This document shows, one piece after another, positions 26,779 through 36,150 of a stretch of 64,000 nt of DNA. Position numbers and translations under genes: made by a program. The notes under the pieces are model-generated. The model saw only the letters and a list, made by a program, of their open reading frames with translations, did no database searches and was not told the origin of the DNA. This DNA comes from Rhodobacteraceae bacterium Alg238-R152 (GTDB lineage: Bacteria; Pseudomonadota; Alphaproteobacteria; Rhodobacterales; Rhodobacteraceae), in the NCBI GenBank assembly GCA_900537125.1, contig UNRJ01000007.1, positions 186,001 through 250,000 on the forward strand, read 5' to 3'. How positions within the stretch are numbered: the first letter of the stretch is position 1; each line of letters starts with the position of its first letter.

Positions 26779-27585
26779 ATGACACTTTTTCTCACGGTCT
26801 TGCTCCTTGGCGCAGTGGCTTTGGGGGGGCGATATTGGGTAAACCGTCAGCGAACCGCCGGACTTCTGGCATCCGCCCTTTCGGTGGAGCAGCGTGCCCT
26901 TGTTGAAACGCAGGTTCCCTTGGTCCTGAAGCTTCCTCCTGAGCTGCGTGGCAAGCTTGAGGGTAAAATTAATCTGTTTTTGAACCAAGTTGAGTTTGTG
27001 GGGTGCAACGGTCTGGAGGTCAGTGAAGAGATGCGGGTTTCCATTGCCGCTCAGGCCTGCCTGTTGGTGGTGAACAGCGACGCCTGGTATGAGCATCTGA
27101 ATACGGTGCTGATTTATCCAGATGCCTTTAAATCGATGCAAACGCGACACAGCGGCTATGTGGTGGTCGAGCGTGAAATTGTGCGGACCGGGGAGAGCTG
27201 GTTGCGTGGGCCGGTGATTTTGTCTTGGGCACATTCCCAGCAAGGGGCCATTAACGCTACAGATGGGCACAATGTTGTCTTTCACGAATTTGCACATCAG
27301 ATTGATGACCTCTCAGGCCGCACCGACGGAGTGCCTAATCTGGGCAAAAACCAAACCTTTTCGGGATGGGAACGGGTGTTTGTCGCAGCATATAAACGGC
27401 ACGTACGTCATGTCCAAGCGAGACGTCGGACGGTGATTGATCCCTATGGCGCAGAAGGATACGAAGAGTTTTTTGCCGTTTCCGTCGAGGTTTTCTTCGA
27501 ACGAGCAGCTGCGCTGAAACACGCAGAACCTGAGGTTTATGAGCAGTTGTCGCAGCTTTTTCAGCTGGATCCGTCGAGCTGGTGA
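26779..27585 (+). CDS. mtfA: MtfA-like zinc metallopeptidase (M90 family)
   Basis: 268 residues. An N-terminal hydrophobic segment (about 2-18) could anchor it in the membrane. The MtfA core carries the HEFAH zinc motif at residues 169-173 in NVVFHEFAHQIDDLSG and the downstream YGAEGYEEFFAVSVEVFFE, which holds the third ligand region. In E. coli, MtfA cleaves peptides and binds Mlc to relieve repression of glucose transport. Mlc is not in this window, so a general peptidase role is as likely. It stands alone after a long intergenic gap. Confidence 0.88.
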   Translation: MTLFLTVLLLGAVALGGRYWVNRQRTAGLLASALSVEQRALVETQVPLVLKLPPELRGKLEGKINLFLNQVEFVGCNGLEVSEEMRVSIAAQACLLVVNSDAWYEHLNTVLIYPDAFKSMQTRHSGYVVVEREIVRTGESWLRGPVILSWAHSQQGAINATDGHNVVFHEFAHQIDDLSGRTDGVPNLGKNQTFSGWERVFVAAYKRHVRHVQARRRTVIDPYGAEGYEEFFAVSVEVFFERAAALKHAEPEVYEQLSQLFQLDPSSW

Positions 27586-27893
27586 ACAGGTCTCAATTGG
27601 CGCTTTTGCACGCGGTGAGTTGGACGGTTGGTATCTGCCTTTTCGCCAATTTTTTGATGCGCGCTTTGGATCCAGGGCTGTACCGCAAGCTTGCAAGTTG
27701 CTGATGTCGATCGGGTTGACCAAAGTGCGGTGCGGCGTTAGGCAGAGATCAGGGTCGAAGACACCCGCCACCCGCTGACAAATGTCTTGGTGAAGTTCTT
27801 CTTGATTGACTATCTCAATCTCTTTCCGCTTGTCGCGCGGATGGTAATGCGGGTCCCATCATATGCTGCGCGCGTGTTTTGAGGGATATGGGC
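27586..27893. other. Intergenic region between mtfA and MATE genes
   Basis: 308 bp. I see no gene, strong hairpin or recognisable regulatory site. The MATE ribosome-binding site (GAGGG) lies at about 27881. Confidence 0.4.
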
Positions 27894-29282
27894 ATGTCAG
27901 AAGACCGCCACAACTCGTTTGTTGATGGGCCATTGGGCGCCATCTACCTGAAGACGGCTTTGCCGATCATATTTGTGATGGGGATGAACGGACTTTTGTC
28001 TGTTGCTGACGCATTGTTTTTGGGGATCTTTGTTGGCCCTGAGGCTCTTGCTGCGGTCACACTTATGTTTCCGGCCTACATGTTGATTATTGCGCTTTCG
28101 ACGTTGGGGGCCAACGGAATGTCGAGCCTTTTGGCGCGCGCATTGGGAGAGGGAGATGCGGCCAAAGCGGGGGCGGTTTTTGCGGGTGCGCATGGTCTGG
28201 CATTGCTGTTGGGGGGCGTGCTGATCCTGCTTTTTGTCGCATTCGGCAAAACTTTAGCTCTTCTGACTGCGGCAGGTTCAGAAGAGTTATCACAGCTGGG
28301 CATGATCTATCTGCGCATCACAGTATTGTTCTGTCCACTTTTGTTTGTCTTGTCGATCAACTCTGATGCTTTACGCAACGAGGGGCGGGTTGGCTTTATG
28401 GCGGCCATGAGCCTGCTGGTATCGGTGGCCAACATCGTATTCAATTATGTGCTGATCGCAGTGTTGGACATGGGGGTGGCAGGGTCGGCCTATGGCACCG
28501 CGGCGGCACAAACGCTGGCGTTTGCGATCATTTTGGCCTTTCGCCTATTTGGGGACACCGAACTGAAACCCGCAGCATTGCGGCACCACTCTTTGGTCTC
28601 CTATTGGGGGCGTATTCTTGCACTGGGCGCGCCGCAAAGCCTGAACTTCATCGGTCTCGCGCTGGGTGCGACGGCCATCATTACTGCTCTGCAATGGGTT
28701 GGTAGCCCGGGTTATGAAGACACGATAACGGCATATGGAATCATCACACGTGTGATTACTTTCGCCTTTTTGCCACTTTTGGGCCTGTCGTTTGCGATGC
28801 AAACGATCACTGGAAACAACTACGGTGCATCTTTGTGGCATCGCTCTGACAAGAGTTTGCGGATCGCGATTTGGACTGCGGGCATCTATTGTATTCTGGT
28901 GCAGGTGGTTGTGATGACGGCGCCGCGACAGATTGCTGGCGCGTTTGTTGAAGACGCCGCCGTGATCTCAGAGGTCGCGCGTATCTTGCCAATTATGACC
29001 AGCGTGTTTTGTTTGGTGGGGCCGTTGATGATGGTGGCGAGTTATTTTCAAACCATCGGATCGGCAAGCAAAGCCGCCATTCTGGGGCTCAGCAAAACAT
29101 ATCTGTTTGCGATCCCATTGACCTTCCTTTTGCCAATTTGGTTTGGAGAGATTGGCGTGTGGTTTGCGGGTCCACTTGCCGAACTCCTGCTGTTGGTGCT
29201 CACGGTATTGCTGTTGCGCAGCGTTGCAAGAACCAATGACTTGAAGTGGGGATTGTTTCAGCCTGCGAAGGGGAGACTATAA
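27894..29282 (+). CDS. MATE-family multidrug/Na+ exporter
   Basis: 462 residues from the ATG at 27894, which is spaced correctly from GAGGG; an ATG six bases earlier and a TTG at 27879 are also in frame. There are twelve hydrophobic segments in two halves, with MATE-type repeats such as GMNGLLSVADALFLGIFVG in the first half and LPLLGLSFAMQTITGNNYGA in the second. The family expels drugs or organic cations in exchange for protons or sodium. It overlaps the next small gene by one base (TAATG), so the two are probably co-expressed. Confidence 0.9.
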   Translation: MSEDRHNSFVDGPLGAIYLKTALPIIFVMGMNGLLSVADALFLGIFVGPEALAAVTLMFPAYMLIIALSTLGANGMSSLLARALGEGDAAKAGAVFAGAHGLALLLGGVLILLFVAFGKTLALLTAAGSEELSQLGMIYLRITVLFCPLLFVLSINSDALRNEGRVGFMAAMSLLVSVANIVFNYVLIAVLDMGVAGSAYGTAAAQTLAFAIILAFRLFGDTELKPAALRHHSLVSYWGRILALGAPQSLNFIGLALGATAIITALQWVGSPGYEDTITAYGIITRVITFAFLPLLGLSFAMQTITGNNYGASLWHRSDKSLRIAIWTAGIYCILVQVVVMTAPRQIAGAFVEDAAVISEVARILPIMTSVFCLVGPLMMVASYFQTIGSASKAAILGLSKTYLFAIPLTFLLPIWFGEIGVWFAGPLAELLLLVLTVLLLRSVARTNDLKWGLFQPAKGRL

Positions 29283-29713
29283 TGGCCGCCTATCCGACAT
29301 CGAGCGCGCAGGCCAAACAAATGGCCAAAGAGTTGCGTCGCAACCTTGGCAACAGTGGCAAGCCCGTCAACCATGCAAAATCTCTGGAACTGATTGCGCA
29401 TCAAGCGGGCTTTCGGGATTGGAATGCGCTGGTCGCGACCTTCGAGAATGGTCCGCCAGCTCGGTGGTGTGTTGGCGAAACCGTCAGTGGCACTTATTTG
29501 GCGCATCAGTTTACGGCGACGGTGTCGAATATCACAATGGTGGAGCCCGGTTGGTTTCGGGTGACTTTGGACTTGCACGCGGCCATTGACGTGGTCACCT
29601 CTGAATCGTTTTCAAACCTGCGCAAGCGAATACGTGGTACCGTCGGACCCAAAGGGCATACTGTTGAGCGGACTTCGGACGGGCAGCCGCATCTTACGCT
29701 CGATCTGTTCTAG
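29282..29713 (+). CDS. Small conserved protein (glyoxalase-superfamily-associated N-terminal type)
   Basis: 143 residues starting in the TAATG overlap with the MATE gene. The N-terminal half reads like a short helical module seen in proteins annotated as glyoxalase superfamily (AKSLELIAHQAGFRDWNALVA). The C-terminal half is beta-prone (FTATVSNITMVEPGWFRVTLDL) and shows no metal ligands of a VOC enzyme. I cannot assign an activity. Coupling to the exporter hints at a shared role. Confidence 0.7.
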   Translation: MAAYPTSSAQAKQMAKELRRNLGNSGKPVNHAKSLELIAHQAGFRDWNALVATFENGPPARWCVGETVSGTYLAHQFTATVSNITMVEPGWFRVTLDLHAAIDVVTSESFSNLRKRIRGTVGPKGHTVERTSDGQPHLTLDLF

Positions 29714-29933
29714 CTGCGTGGTTGGCGGGTAGTTTGTGCAATTGTCACGCGGCTTAGGAATGGTCTTGATGCAGCGCGGTTGAAGGCCGTGCTGCCCCCT
29801 CAATGCTGAGGCAGATCGATGCTAGCCCTGATGGTCATTGACTGATGACATTGCCACCGTACTGGACAGGGGCCAAAGTCCGACCTAGGCTTCTTTAGTC
29901 CCTATTTTGTTTGCCTCTGCGCGGGAGGTCTAA

Positions 29934-31703
29934 GTGACTACACCACCTTCTAGGCCGGAAATTGTATCAAGAATAGCAGTCTTCGCGTTTGCGGATATTG
30001 CTGAATATACACGGCACATCGCACGTGACAGTGTTGAGACGGTCAAAAAATGGGCCCGGATGCAGTCGGAGGTTTTGCTCCCAGGGTTGGATATGCACGG
30101 CGGGCGTGTTGTGTCCAGTGCTGGAGATGCTGTGCTTGTGGAATTCGGCAGCGCCACAGGTGCGGTTTCTTGGGCGCAAGCGGTTCAGGCCACGCTTCGC
30201 CAACGCCCACCAAATGAACGGGACATGCATCTGCGCATTGGGATAAACTTGGACGATGTTCTTGATGATGGCGACACGCTCCAGTCCGATGGGGTTGTTC
30301 TGGCTGCGCGTATTCACCAGTTTGCCGCGCCGGGTGAGATTGCATTGACTCAGCCTGTCAAAACCATCGTACGCAACCGGTTGCAGGTTGCGTTTCGAGA
30401 CTTGGGAACCCCGCCGTTAAAAAATATGGACCGGCCTGTTCGCGTTTTTGTGCTTGAAAACCGCCTTCGGGCGCAGGATTTGCCGGAAGCCCCACATGTT
30501 ATGTGGGAAACACGGCCAACGTTGGCGGTGCTGCCGTTTCGGGATGCTGCGGCGAAGAAGAGCGACCGGTATTTTGGTGAAGGTATTACCGAAGCCATCA
30601 TCGAAGGGGTGTCCCGCAGCCGCACAATGTTTGTTGTGTCCCGTGATAGTGCCGTGCAAATTTCTGACAGCAACCGCTCGCAAAAATCGATCGCAGCAGC
30701 GCTGGGGGTGAAATACCTCCTTAGCGGATCTATCCAACGTCAGGGAGATAGGCTTCGTCTGCACACAGAACTCAAGGACATTGACCACAACCGTGTATTG
30801 TGGACCGAACACTTTGATGGCGAGTCTTACGACCTGTTTGAGTTCCAGGACCAGATTGTTGCGAATATTTCGGCAGCGTTGGAACCCAAGGTGATGCATG
30901 CCGAAACTCAGCGCTTGGGTCAGCGGCCAACGGAAAGTCTGGATGCTTATGACTGCCTGCTGCGGGCCTTGGCTGCCGGCTATAAGGTTGATGAGACGGG
31001 ATTTTGCGAGGCGGTTTCGTTCAGTGAGCGGGCCATTGCGCTGGATCCCAACTATGCGCGTGCCCATGCCAATCTAGCGTGGAACCTGAATTTTGTGATT
31101 GCCGAAGGATACTCGAACGACGTTCAGGCGGACAAGAAAAGGGCGCTGGAGCACGCGACACGGGCGGTGGAATTGGATTTCGAGGATGCGTTTGGTTTGG
31201 TGGTACGTGGCCACATCATGGCTTTGTTGGAAAGTAACCCATTAGAGGCGCTTGATATTCTTGAGGACGGGTTGCGACAAAACGGCAATTTGCCGTTGGC
31301 TTGGGCATTGAGCGCCACCTGTCATGCCTATTTGGGGAATGGCGCCGAAGCGCGAGAGCGGCTGCGAAACGTGTCTCGACTGACGCCTTATGACCCGCTA
31401 AATTACTTTTTCCTCGCAGCCGGAGGATTGGCGGAGTTTGTGGATGGCCAATATGCCGATGGCATCAAACTGCTGCGCAAGGCGCACTACAATAAGCCAC
31501 ATTTTGTCGCCACGCTGAGGCTATTGGCTGCTGCGTTGGCGCTGGTTGGCGATAAGGCAGAAGCGCAGGCAATTGGCGCTGAACTTCTGGTGCAGGACCC
31601 AGCTTTCAAGATTTCAAATTTTATGGCATGGTATCCAATAACACGACCCGACGTGCGCGAGAGCCTTGTGCTTGGACTGAGTGCGGCAGGACTGCCCAAC
31701 TAA
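29934..31703 (+). CDS. Class III adenylate cyclase with TolB-like and TPR domains
   Basis: 589 residues from a GTG at 29934, five bases after GGGAGGT. An N-terminal cyclase homology domain (about 12-175) has metal Asp21 (FADIAEYT), Asp65 (SSAGDAVLVEF) and SDGVVLAARIHQFAAPGEI. A TolB/FlgO-like domain (about 195-300) follows, starting LAVLPFRDAA and including YLLSGSIQRQGDRLRLHTEL. TPR-type helices fill the rest (for example ERAIALDPNYARAHANLAW). No membrane segment is seen, so it is a soluble enzyme probably making cAMP and regulated through its C-terminal domains. This three-part arrangement is widespread in alphaproteobacteria. Confidence 0.88.
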   Translation: MTTPPSRPEIVSRIAVFAFADIAEYTRHIARDSVETVKKWARMQSEVLLPGLDMHGGRVVSSAGDAVLVEFGSATGAVSWAQAVQATLRQRPPNERDMHLRIGINLDDVLDDGDTLQSDGVVLAARIHQFAAPGEIALTQPVKTIVRNRLQVAFRDLGTPPLKNMDRPVRVFVLENRLRAQDLPEAPHVMWETRPTLAVLPFRDAAAKKSDRYFGEGITEAIIEGVSRSRTMFVVSRDSAVQISDSNRSQKSIAAALGVKYLLSGSIQRQGDRLRLHTELKDIDHNRVLWTEHFDGESYDLFEFQDQIVANISAALEPKVMHAETQRLGQRPTESLDAYDCLLRALAAGYKVDETGFCEAVSFSERAIALDPNYARAHANLAWNLNFVIAEGYSNDVQADKKRALEHATRAVELDFEDAFGLVVRGHIMALLESNPLEALDILEDGLRQNGNLPLAWALSATCHAYLGNGAEARERLRNVSRLTPYDPLNYFFLAAGGLAEFVDGQYADGIKLLRKAHYNKPHFVATLRLLAAALALVGDKAEAQAIGAELLVQDPAFKISNFMAWYPITRPDVRESLVLGLSAAGLPN

Positions 31704-31793
31704 TCGGGCATCGGGACTGATTTCAAATTTTGAAAGACCTTTTGGCGTGCCAGCTCGGCAGCGCCGTATCAGTCATTTTTAGGAGTGAATTCG

Positions 31794-33113
31794 ATGAGTG
31801 ATTTCGGAAGTACATCAAATGTTGGGTCAGGCGGATTAGGAGCCAGCCGTGGCTTGGGGCTTGGATTGGGACTAGGTACCTCCCGTGGGCTGGGACTGGG
31901 TCTTGGGCTTGGCCTGGGAAATGCGCGAGGTCTCGGACTTGGGTTGGGCCTTGGAAACGGGCTTGGCCTGGGCAATGGGCTTGGATTGGGCCTTGGCAAT
32001 GGGCTTGGTCTTGGAAGCACATCGTTTCTTGAGGGAGGGGCAATCCCGGAAGGTGCAGATGGCGGCATTGGTCTTGTACGCAGTTACTATGCAACACCCA
32101 TTGAGTTGGCGCTGCTGCCGTGGTCGCTGGATTTCACACCAGACAGCCGGGGCGCATCGCCATTCCCAACTGACTTTTTGATCAACCCCTATCAGGAAGA
32201 TCTCCCGCCGCTGGAATGGCGTACCGAGGACTGGGATCCGGCTCTTCGGTTTTGGACTCTGCCATTTGACAAGCATCTTACCGAATGGCTGCGGGCAGCT
32301 GATCGCTCAGAACCTGCAACACTTGCAGCCCTGGAACTGGCAGGGCACTGGAGAATATGGAAACCGGAGGCGGCGCTGCCACAGACCTGGATGGCAGCTG
32401 ATTTGGGATGGCAGCCTAGCAATCCAAATGCCTTTGATCAGGTTATCAAGCCGGAACTAGGAGCGCTGGTGGATTACATGGAGGATTCCCGGCAAAGTTA
32501 TTTGGTCGAGAGTGATGTGCAAGCAGATGGGCTGCCTGCGTATTTGATCCATTTCCTTGGGGCGAATGCCTTTGATCATCCCTACACCCTCAAATTGATT
32601 GATGTGGGTCTCGCTATGGGAAATGTGGTCTACATGGCCTATAAGGCCCACTACAAAAGGGTGCGCCCCTCGATTTTATGTCCGGGCCTGACGGTTCCCT
32701 TTGGCCCACCAGCCCATCCTGCGTTTCCCAGCGGGCATAGTTTTTTGGCGCATCTGATTGCTCTTTTGTTGCTTGAAATACCGGGGATTTATCAGCGTTA
32801 CGGAGTGTTGCCGATAACGGGTGATCCAGCGACAGAACCAGAACCGGGTGATGGCGTGCTTTTGGAAAAACCGCAATTTGGGGTCTTGGATGGCACAGAC
32901 ATTGTACGGTCTCCGTTGTTGCAAATCGCCCATCGCATTGCGGTCAACCGTGAGAGAATTGGGGTACATTACCTGTCAGATTCCATGGGGAGCCGTCATT
33001 TGGCTGGCGGAATATGGAAAGCCTTGATGGATGGAACCACTAATTGCCCAACTCTGATGACAATTATTGCTCACGCCAAAAGCGAGTGGCCGACACCATG
33101 GCCGGTTGACTAG
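31794..33113 (+). CDS. Vanadium haloperoxidase/PAP2-family protein with Gly-Leu repeat N-terminus
   Basis: 439 residues from the ATG at 31794, 8 bases after AGGAG. Residues 14-75 are an almost pure Gly-Leu repeat. The C-terminal half has the full vanadate/phosphate pocket of the haloperoxidase/PAP2 fold: K284-x6-R291-P292 (KAHYKRVRP), P-S313-G-H315 (FPSGHSFLAH) and R386-x5-H392-x3-D396 (NRERIGVHYLSD). These could serve haloperoxidase or acid phosphatase chemistry; sequence alone does not decide. There is no signal peptide. It lies 90 bp after the cyclase and is convergent with a giant zincin 18 bp away. Confidence 0.85.
   Translation: MSDFGSTSNVGSGGLGASRGLGLGLGLGTSRGLGLGLGLGLGNARGLGLGLGLGNGLGLGNGLGLGLGNGLGLGSTSFLEGGAIPEGADGGIGLVRSYYATPIELALLPWSLDFTPDSRGASPFPTDFLINPYQEDLPPLEWRTEDWDPALRFWTLPFDKHLTEWLRAADRSEPATLAALELAGHWRIWKPEAALPQTWMAADLGWQPSNPNAFDQVIKPELGALVDYMEDSRQSYLVESDVQADGLPAYLIHFLGANAFDHPYTLKLIDVGLAMGNVVYMAYKAHYKRVRPSILCPGLTVPFGPPAHPAFPSGHSFLAHLIALLLLEIPGIYQRYGVLPITGDPATEPEPGDGVLLEKPQFGVLDGTDIVRSPLLQIAHRIAVNRERIGVHYLSDSMGSRHLAGGIWKALMDGTTNCPTLMTIIAHAKSEWPTPWPVD
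31833..32018 (+). repeat. In-frame Gly-Leu coding repeat
   Basis: A degenerate tandem repeat encoding residues 14-75 of the haloperoxidase-like protein. Blocks of (GL)2-5 are separated by ASR, TSR, NAR or N spacers. The underlying DNA alternates GGN and CTN/TTG codons with varied third positions, so it looks selected at protein level, although slippage could change the copy number. Confidence 0.92.
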
Positions 33114-33131
33114 GTGCCATCAGGCGCGCGG

Positions 33132-35939
33132 TCAGTCCCGAAACATCAAGCCGAGGTTGTTGTCACCAGACACAAGATCGATAAGGCTCCGCGGGTGCGT
33201 CGGAGGATCTTGGTGCGGTGGTATCGACACCATCACGTTAGACAACGGGAAGGTATTGGCGATGTCCGCCTGACAGGAGATTTCCAGCAGAACGACCCTT
33301 TGGTGTGTTGAATTTGGCGGCTGGTTTTGAAGTGCAGCTTCCAACTCTGGCAGATCCAAGTCGAAGCTGTCTTGAGGGGGTGAGGCTGGCACCGGGTGGA
33401 AAGCGCTCTTATGCGTCCAGTCGATCTCATGGACCTGTCCAGATGGCGTGGCGATGGGGACTCTTCCAAGCCAAAACCGCGCGAGCACTGGGCCAGACGG
33501 GGCTGCACCGCGGTTGCCGATATGAAACACCGTTTTTGAGGGGGTGGACCACAGTCGCTCTCCTTCCCAATTGAGCGAGACCGGAGTGTAACTGCCGGGG
33601 TCGTAGGTTTCTCGGCCGGCGGGGGTGCGCACCTGTTCGGGACGGTCATCTTTCACATAAATGTCGACCCTTGGTGGTTGTCCTGCCTTGTTGACCACAA
33701 CCTCCGGATCGTTGGGGAACATGCCCTGTGCCTCAAAGGCCCATCGCACAACCTTTTGCGCCTGCCCACCACGCCACACAGGGTGGTTCGCGACATCATC
33801 CGGCATCGTCAAGGGCACTTGCATCTGCCGGCTGGCGTCCTCCATGCCCAATTCTAACATCTCTGCCCGAGAGGGGGATTGGGCCAATCCTGCGATGGCA
33901 CGCACCAAGAGGAATAGCGTGATGTGGGCGGCGCGTTTGCGCACCTCTACATCTGAGACACCTGCGCGCAGCGTATCACCTCCAAGTGATCGATAGAGCC
34001 GGAACAGTGTTGACGACAGGATTTGCTCGGTCAGATAGCCTTTGGTGACGTGGCAATCTGCAGGTGGTGCTTGTAAGATTGCACGGTTCAGCAGCCCGTA
34101 CCAAGCCCAGCCCGTAAGGGGTGAACGATCATGGCGCCGTGGTGCAAACACAAACGGATAGGTGATGCCCCTGAACCGGGTTGAGATTTCCTCTGTGGCT
34201 CGGTTGAGACTGGAGCGTGGATCAAAATAGATCGCCGCCATGGCATCGCCCGCACTATGGGCAAAATCAAACTCAAGTTTGCCTATTCTGGCGGCGAGCA
34301 AATAGTGCCCAAATTCATGCATCATCCAGCGGCCACTCACCGAGATGCCTAGCGGCTCTGGTCGGCCAAAGGTGCCGTCATCGTTTTTTGGCCTAGAGAA
34401 GCGGTTCAAGTTCGCAAGCGCGAGATGCATGTTTATATAGGGTTTAGGCGGAGGAGGTGAGGCAGCGTCATCGTCATTCGACTGCTCCTGACAGTTGAAG
34501 GTCACCTGTGCATTGATCGTGCGCCCGCTGCGGCCTGGTCCGGGAGAAATGCCTGAACGGTAAAATACCTGGAGCTCTTGCTGAGCGCGCGTAACAAAGG
34601 TGTCAGGTGGATGGCCAAACTTCGACATCATCTCAAAAAAATCGAGACTGTTGGCATAGGCACTCAGCGCAGAGAAATCGTTGCGGCGCGGTAGGGGAGC
34701 TTGCCCGCCATTCAAATGGACAGATTTCACAGTCTCGCCCGCGTTCGAAAGAGCGTCATCTGCGGGTACATACCAAGGGCAGAGGCGGACTTGAAACCCC
34801 GATTGCTGTAAGCGGAGGCCCACACCACGCGCAAAGTCTCGCGCGGTTCGGAAGCGCATTAGTATGTCATCTTTGCGGGCAGGCCGCCGCTGAACCCAGT
34901 TGTAAATGTTGCCAGCGCCAAGATGTTTGGGAGAGGAAGAGGGCACCTCCGCAAACACCATCGCTTCGCCGGGTAACGCCGCGTGTGTGGTTAAGGCGCA
35001 AGTTTGGCTTCGGATCAGTTCTGGGTCTTTTCCGGGCGAGAAGCGGATGTCGCTTAGGACCTGAAAGCTCTCGGGTTCAGGAGGCTTGTTACTGGGTCTC
35101 AAGGCTTGCGAGGACAGGCGGAGTGTGATCGGATCCAATCGATTACGCGCGACGGCAGGACGCATAAACGAAATTTGATTGTGCCGAATGGAAGTTTTGG
35201 AAACACCTGCTTTGGCGGCAATGTGGTCTCGCATGTCAGACTGAATCGCGCGCTGCGTCATGCCGCCAACCAAGGCGTCGCCGAAATCGGGAAACTCGTC
35301 GGGATCAACGGTTTCCAGTAGCTCGGTGGCGCTTTGTCGTCCGACCGAAGGGAATTCAGCTGTCATAGAGCGAACAATGACCCGATATACAGGTCGGTTT
35401 TCAGTACCGCGCACTTCTACATCCATCGGGACCCGGACGCCGCTGTCAAAGCCTGAGATGGAGCCGTCCGTAGTGTAGAATTCAGTGGCGACCATCACGA
35501 TGGGAGCTGGCAAAGCGTGGTGCTCATTGCGAGATAAGTTCCAGCTGGCAATCGATGGCACCGGTGCAGTGATTGGTGCATTCCATGGGGGCCAAATGTT
35601 CAGCCAACGGATGGTTGCAGCTGCGTCACTTGTTGGCGGGGCAGTGCCAGTAGGCGATGCAAGCTGGGCGCGCCAGGGCTCCGGCATGAGGATGTCATCA
35701 TCCTCCATAAACCTCGACAGCGCATTCAGATATCTACTCGCAACCGTCTTTAAGCTTTCGGGCAATGTGTTGGCGGCATCTTCGCCGTCAATATCTGCGA
35801 TGTAGGGGATGGCGGCATGTTCAACCAGACGCGAAGGGCGCCCGGAACCGGGGTATTGCCTGCCCAACCTTAGCCACGGTGGTGGGAAAAAATCGGCCTG
35901 GTATTCATCTGGCGGCCATTGCGGATCACTAATAGGCAA
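33132..35939 (-). CDS. Large uncharacterised HEFGH zincin-like protein (935 residues)
   Basis: I do not recognise the family. The 935-residue protein has no signal peptide or membrane segment. A zincin motif H541-E-F-G-H545 sits in a helix (WMMHEFGHYLLAARIG), followed by DFAHSAGD and NRATEEIS, either of which could carry the third zinc ligand. The N-terminal 500 residues are mixed and proline-rich. A run of four Asp/Asn and five Pro residues lies around 500. The last 200 residues are beta-prone, with an Ig-like VDIYVKDD and VVLLEISCQADIA. It is convergent with the haloperoxidase-like gene. A peptidase activity is plausible, not shown. Confidence 0.75.
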   Translation of the reverse strand: MPISDPQWPPDEYQADFFPPPWLRLGRQYPGSGRPSRLVEHAAIPYIADIDGEDAANTLPESLKTVASRYLNALSRFMEDDDILMPEPWRAQLASPTGTAPPTSDAAATIRWLNIWPPWNAPITAPVPSIASWNLSRNEHHALPAPIVMVATEFYTTDGSISGFDSGVRVPMDVEVRGTENRPVYRVIVRSMTAEFPSVGRQSATELLETVDPDEFPDFGDALVGGMTQRAIQSDMRDHIAAKAGVSKTSIRHNQISFMRPAVARNRLDPITLRLSSQALRPSNKPPEPESFQVLSDIRFSPGKDPELIRSQTCALTTHAALPGEAMVFAEVPSSSPKHLGAGNIYNWVQRRPARKDDILMRFRTARDFARGVGLRLQQSGFQVRLCPWYVPADDALSNAGETVKSVHLNGGQAPLPRRNDFSALSAYANSLDFFEMMSKFGHPPDTFVTRAQQELQVFYRSGISPGPGRSGRTINAQVTFNCQEQSNDDDAASPPPPKPYINMHLALANLNRFSRPKNDDGTFGRPEPLGISVSGRWMMHEFGHYLLAARIGKLEFDFAHSAGDAMAAIYFDPRSSLNRATEEISTRFRGITYPFVFAPRRHDRSPLTGWAWYGLLNRAILQAPPADCHVTKGYLTEQILSSTLFRLYRSLGGDTLRAGVSDVEVRKRAAHITLFLLVRAIAGLAQSPSRAEMLELGMEDASRQMQVPLTMPDDVANHPVWRGGQAQKVVRWAFEAQGMFPNDPEVVVNKAGQPPRVDIYVKDDRPEQVRTPAGRETYDPGSYTPVSLNWEGERLWSTPSKTVFHIGNRGAAPSGPVLARFWLGRVPIATPSGQVHEIDWTHKSAFHPVPASPPQDSFDLDLPELEAALQNQPPNSTHQRVVLLEISCQADIANTFPLSNVMVSIPPHQDPPTHPRSLIDLVSGDNNLGLMFRD

Positions 35940-36150
35940 GGCGCTGCTCCTTGTCTGAGAATATCAAAATGGTCTTGTGGATAATTGCTCACATACTAGC
36001 CCAAACTCCGATTTTTTTCCAGTGCCGTTGATTTACCGCGCGTACCCACGTGTTTTGGGGCGGGTGCATTCGACGGAATATTGCGGTGCTGATTTGCGTT
36101 GTGGTTGTGAATGGTTTGGGGTTTGGTGACGTCAAGAGAAGGAGGGTACG

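Noticed and set aside
33132-33649. Overlapping long open frames inside the zincin and ureC genes.
   Set aside because: They are antisense or out-of-frame shadows with no ribosome-binding sites, explained by high GC content.
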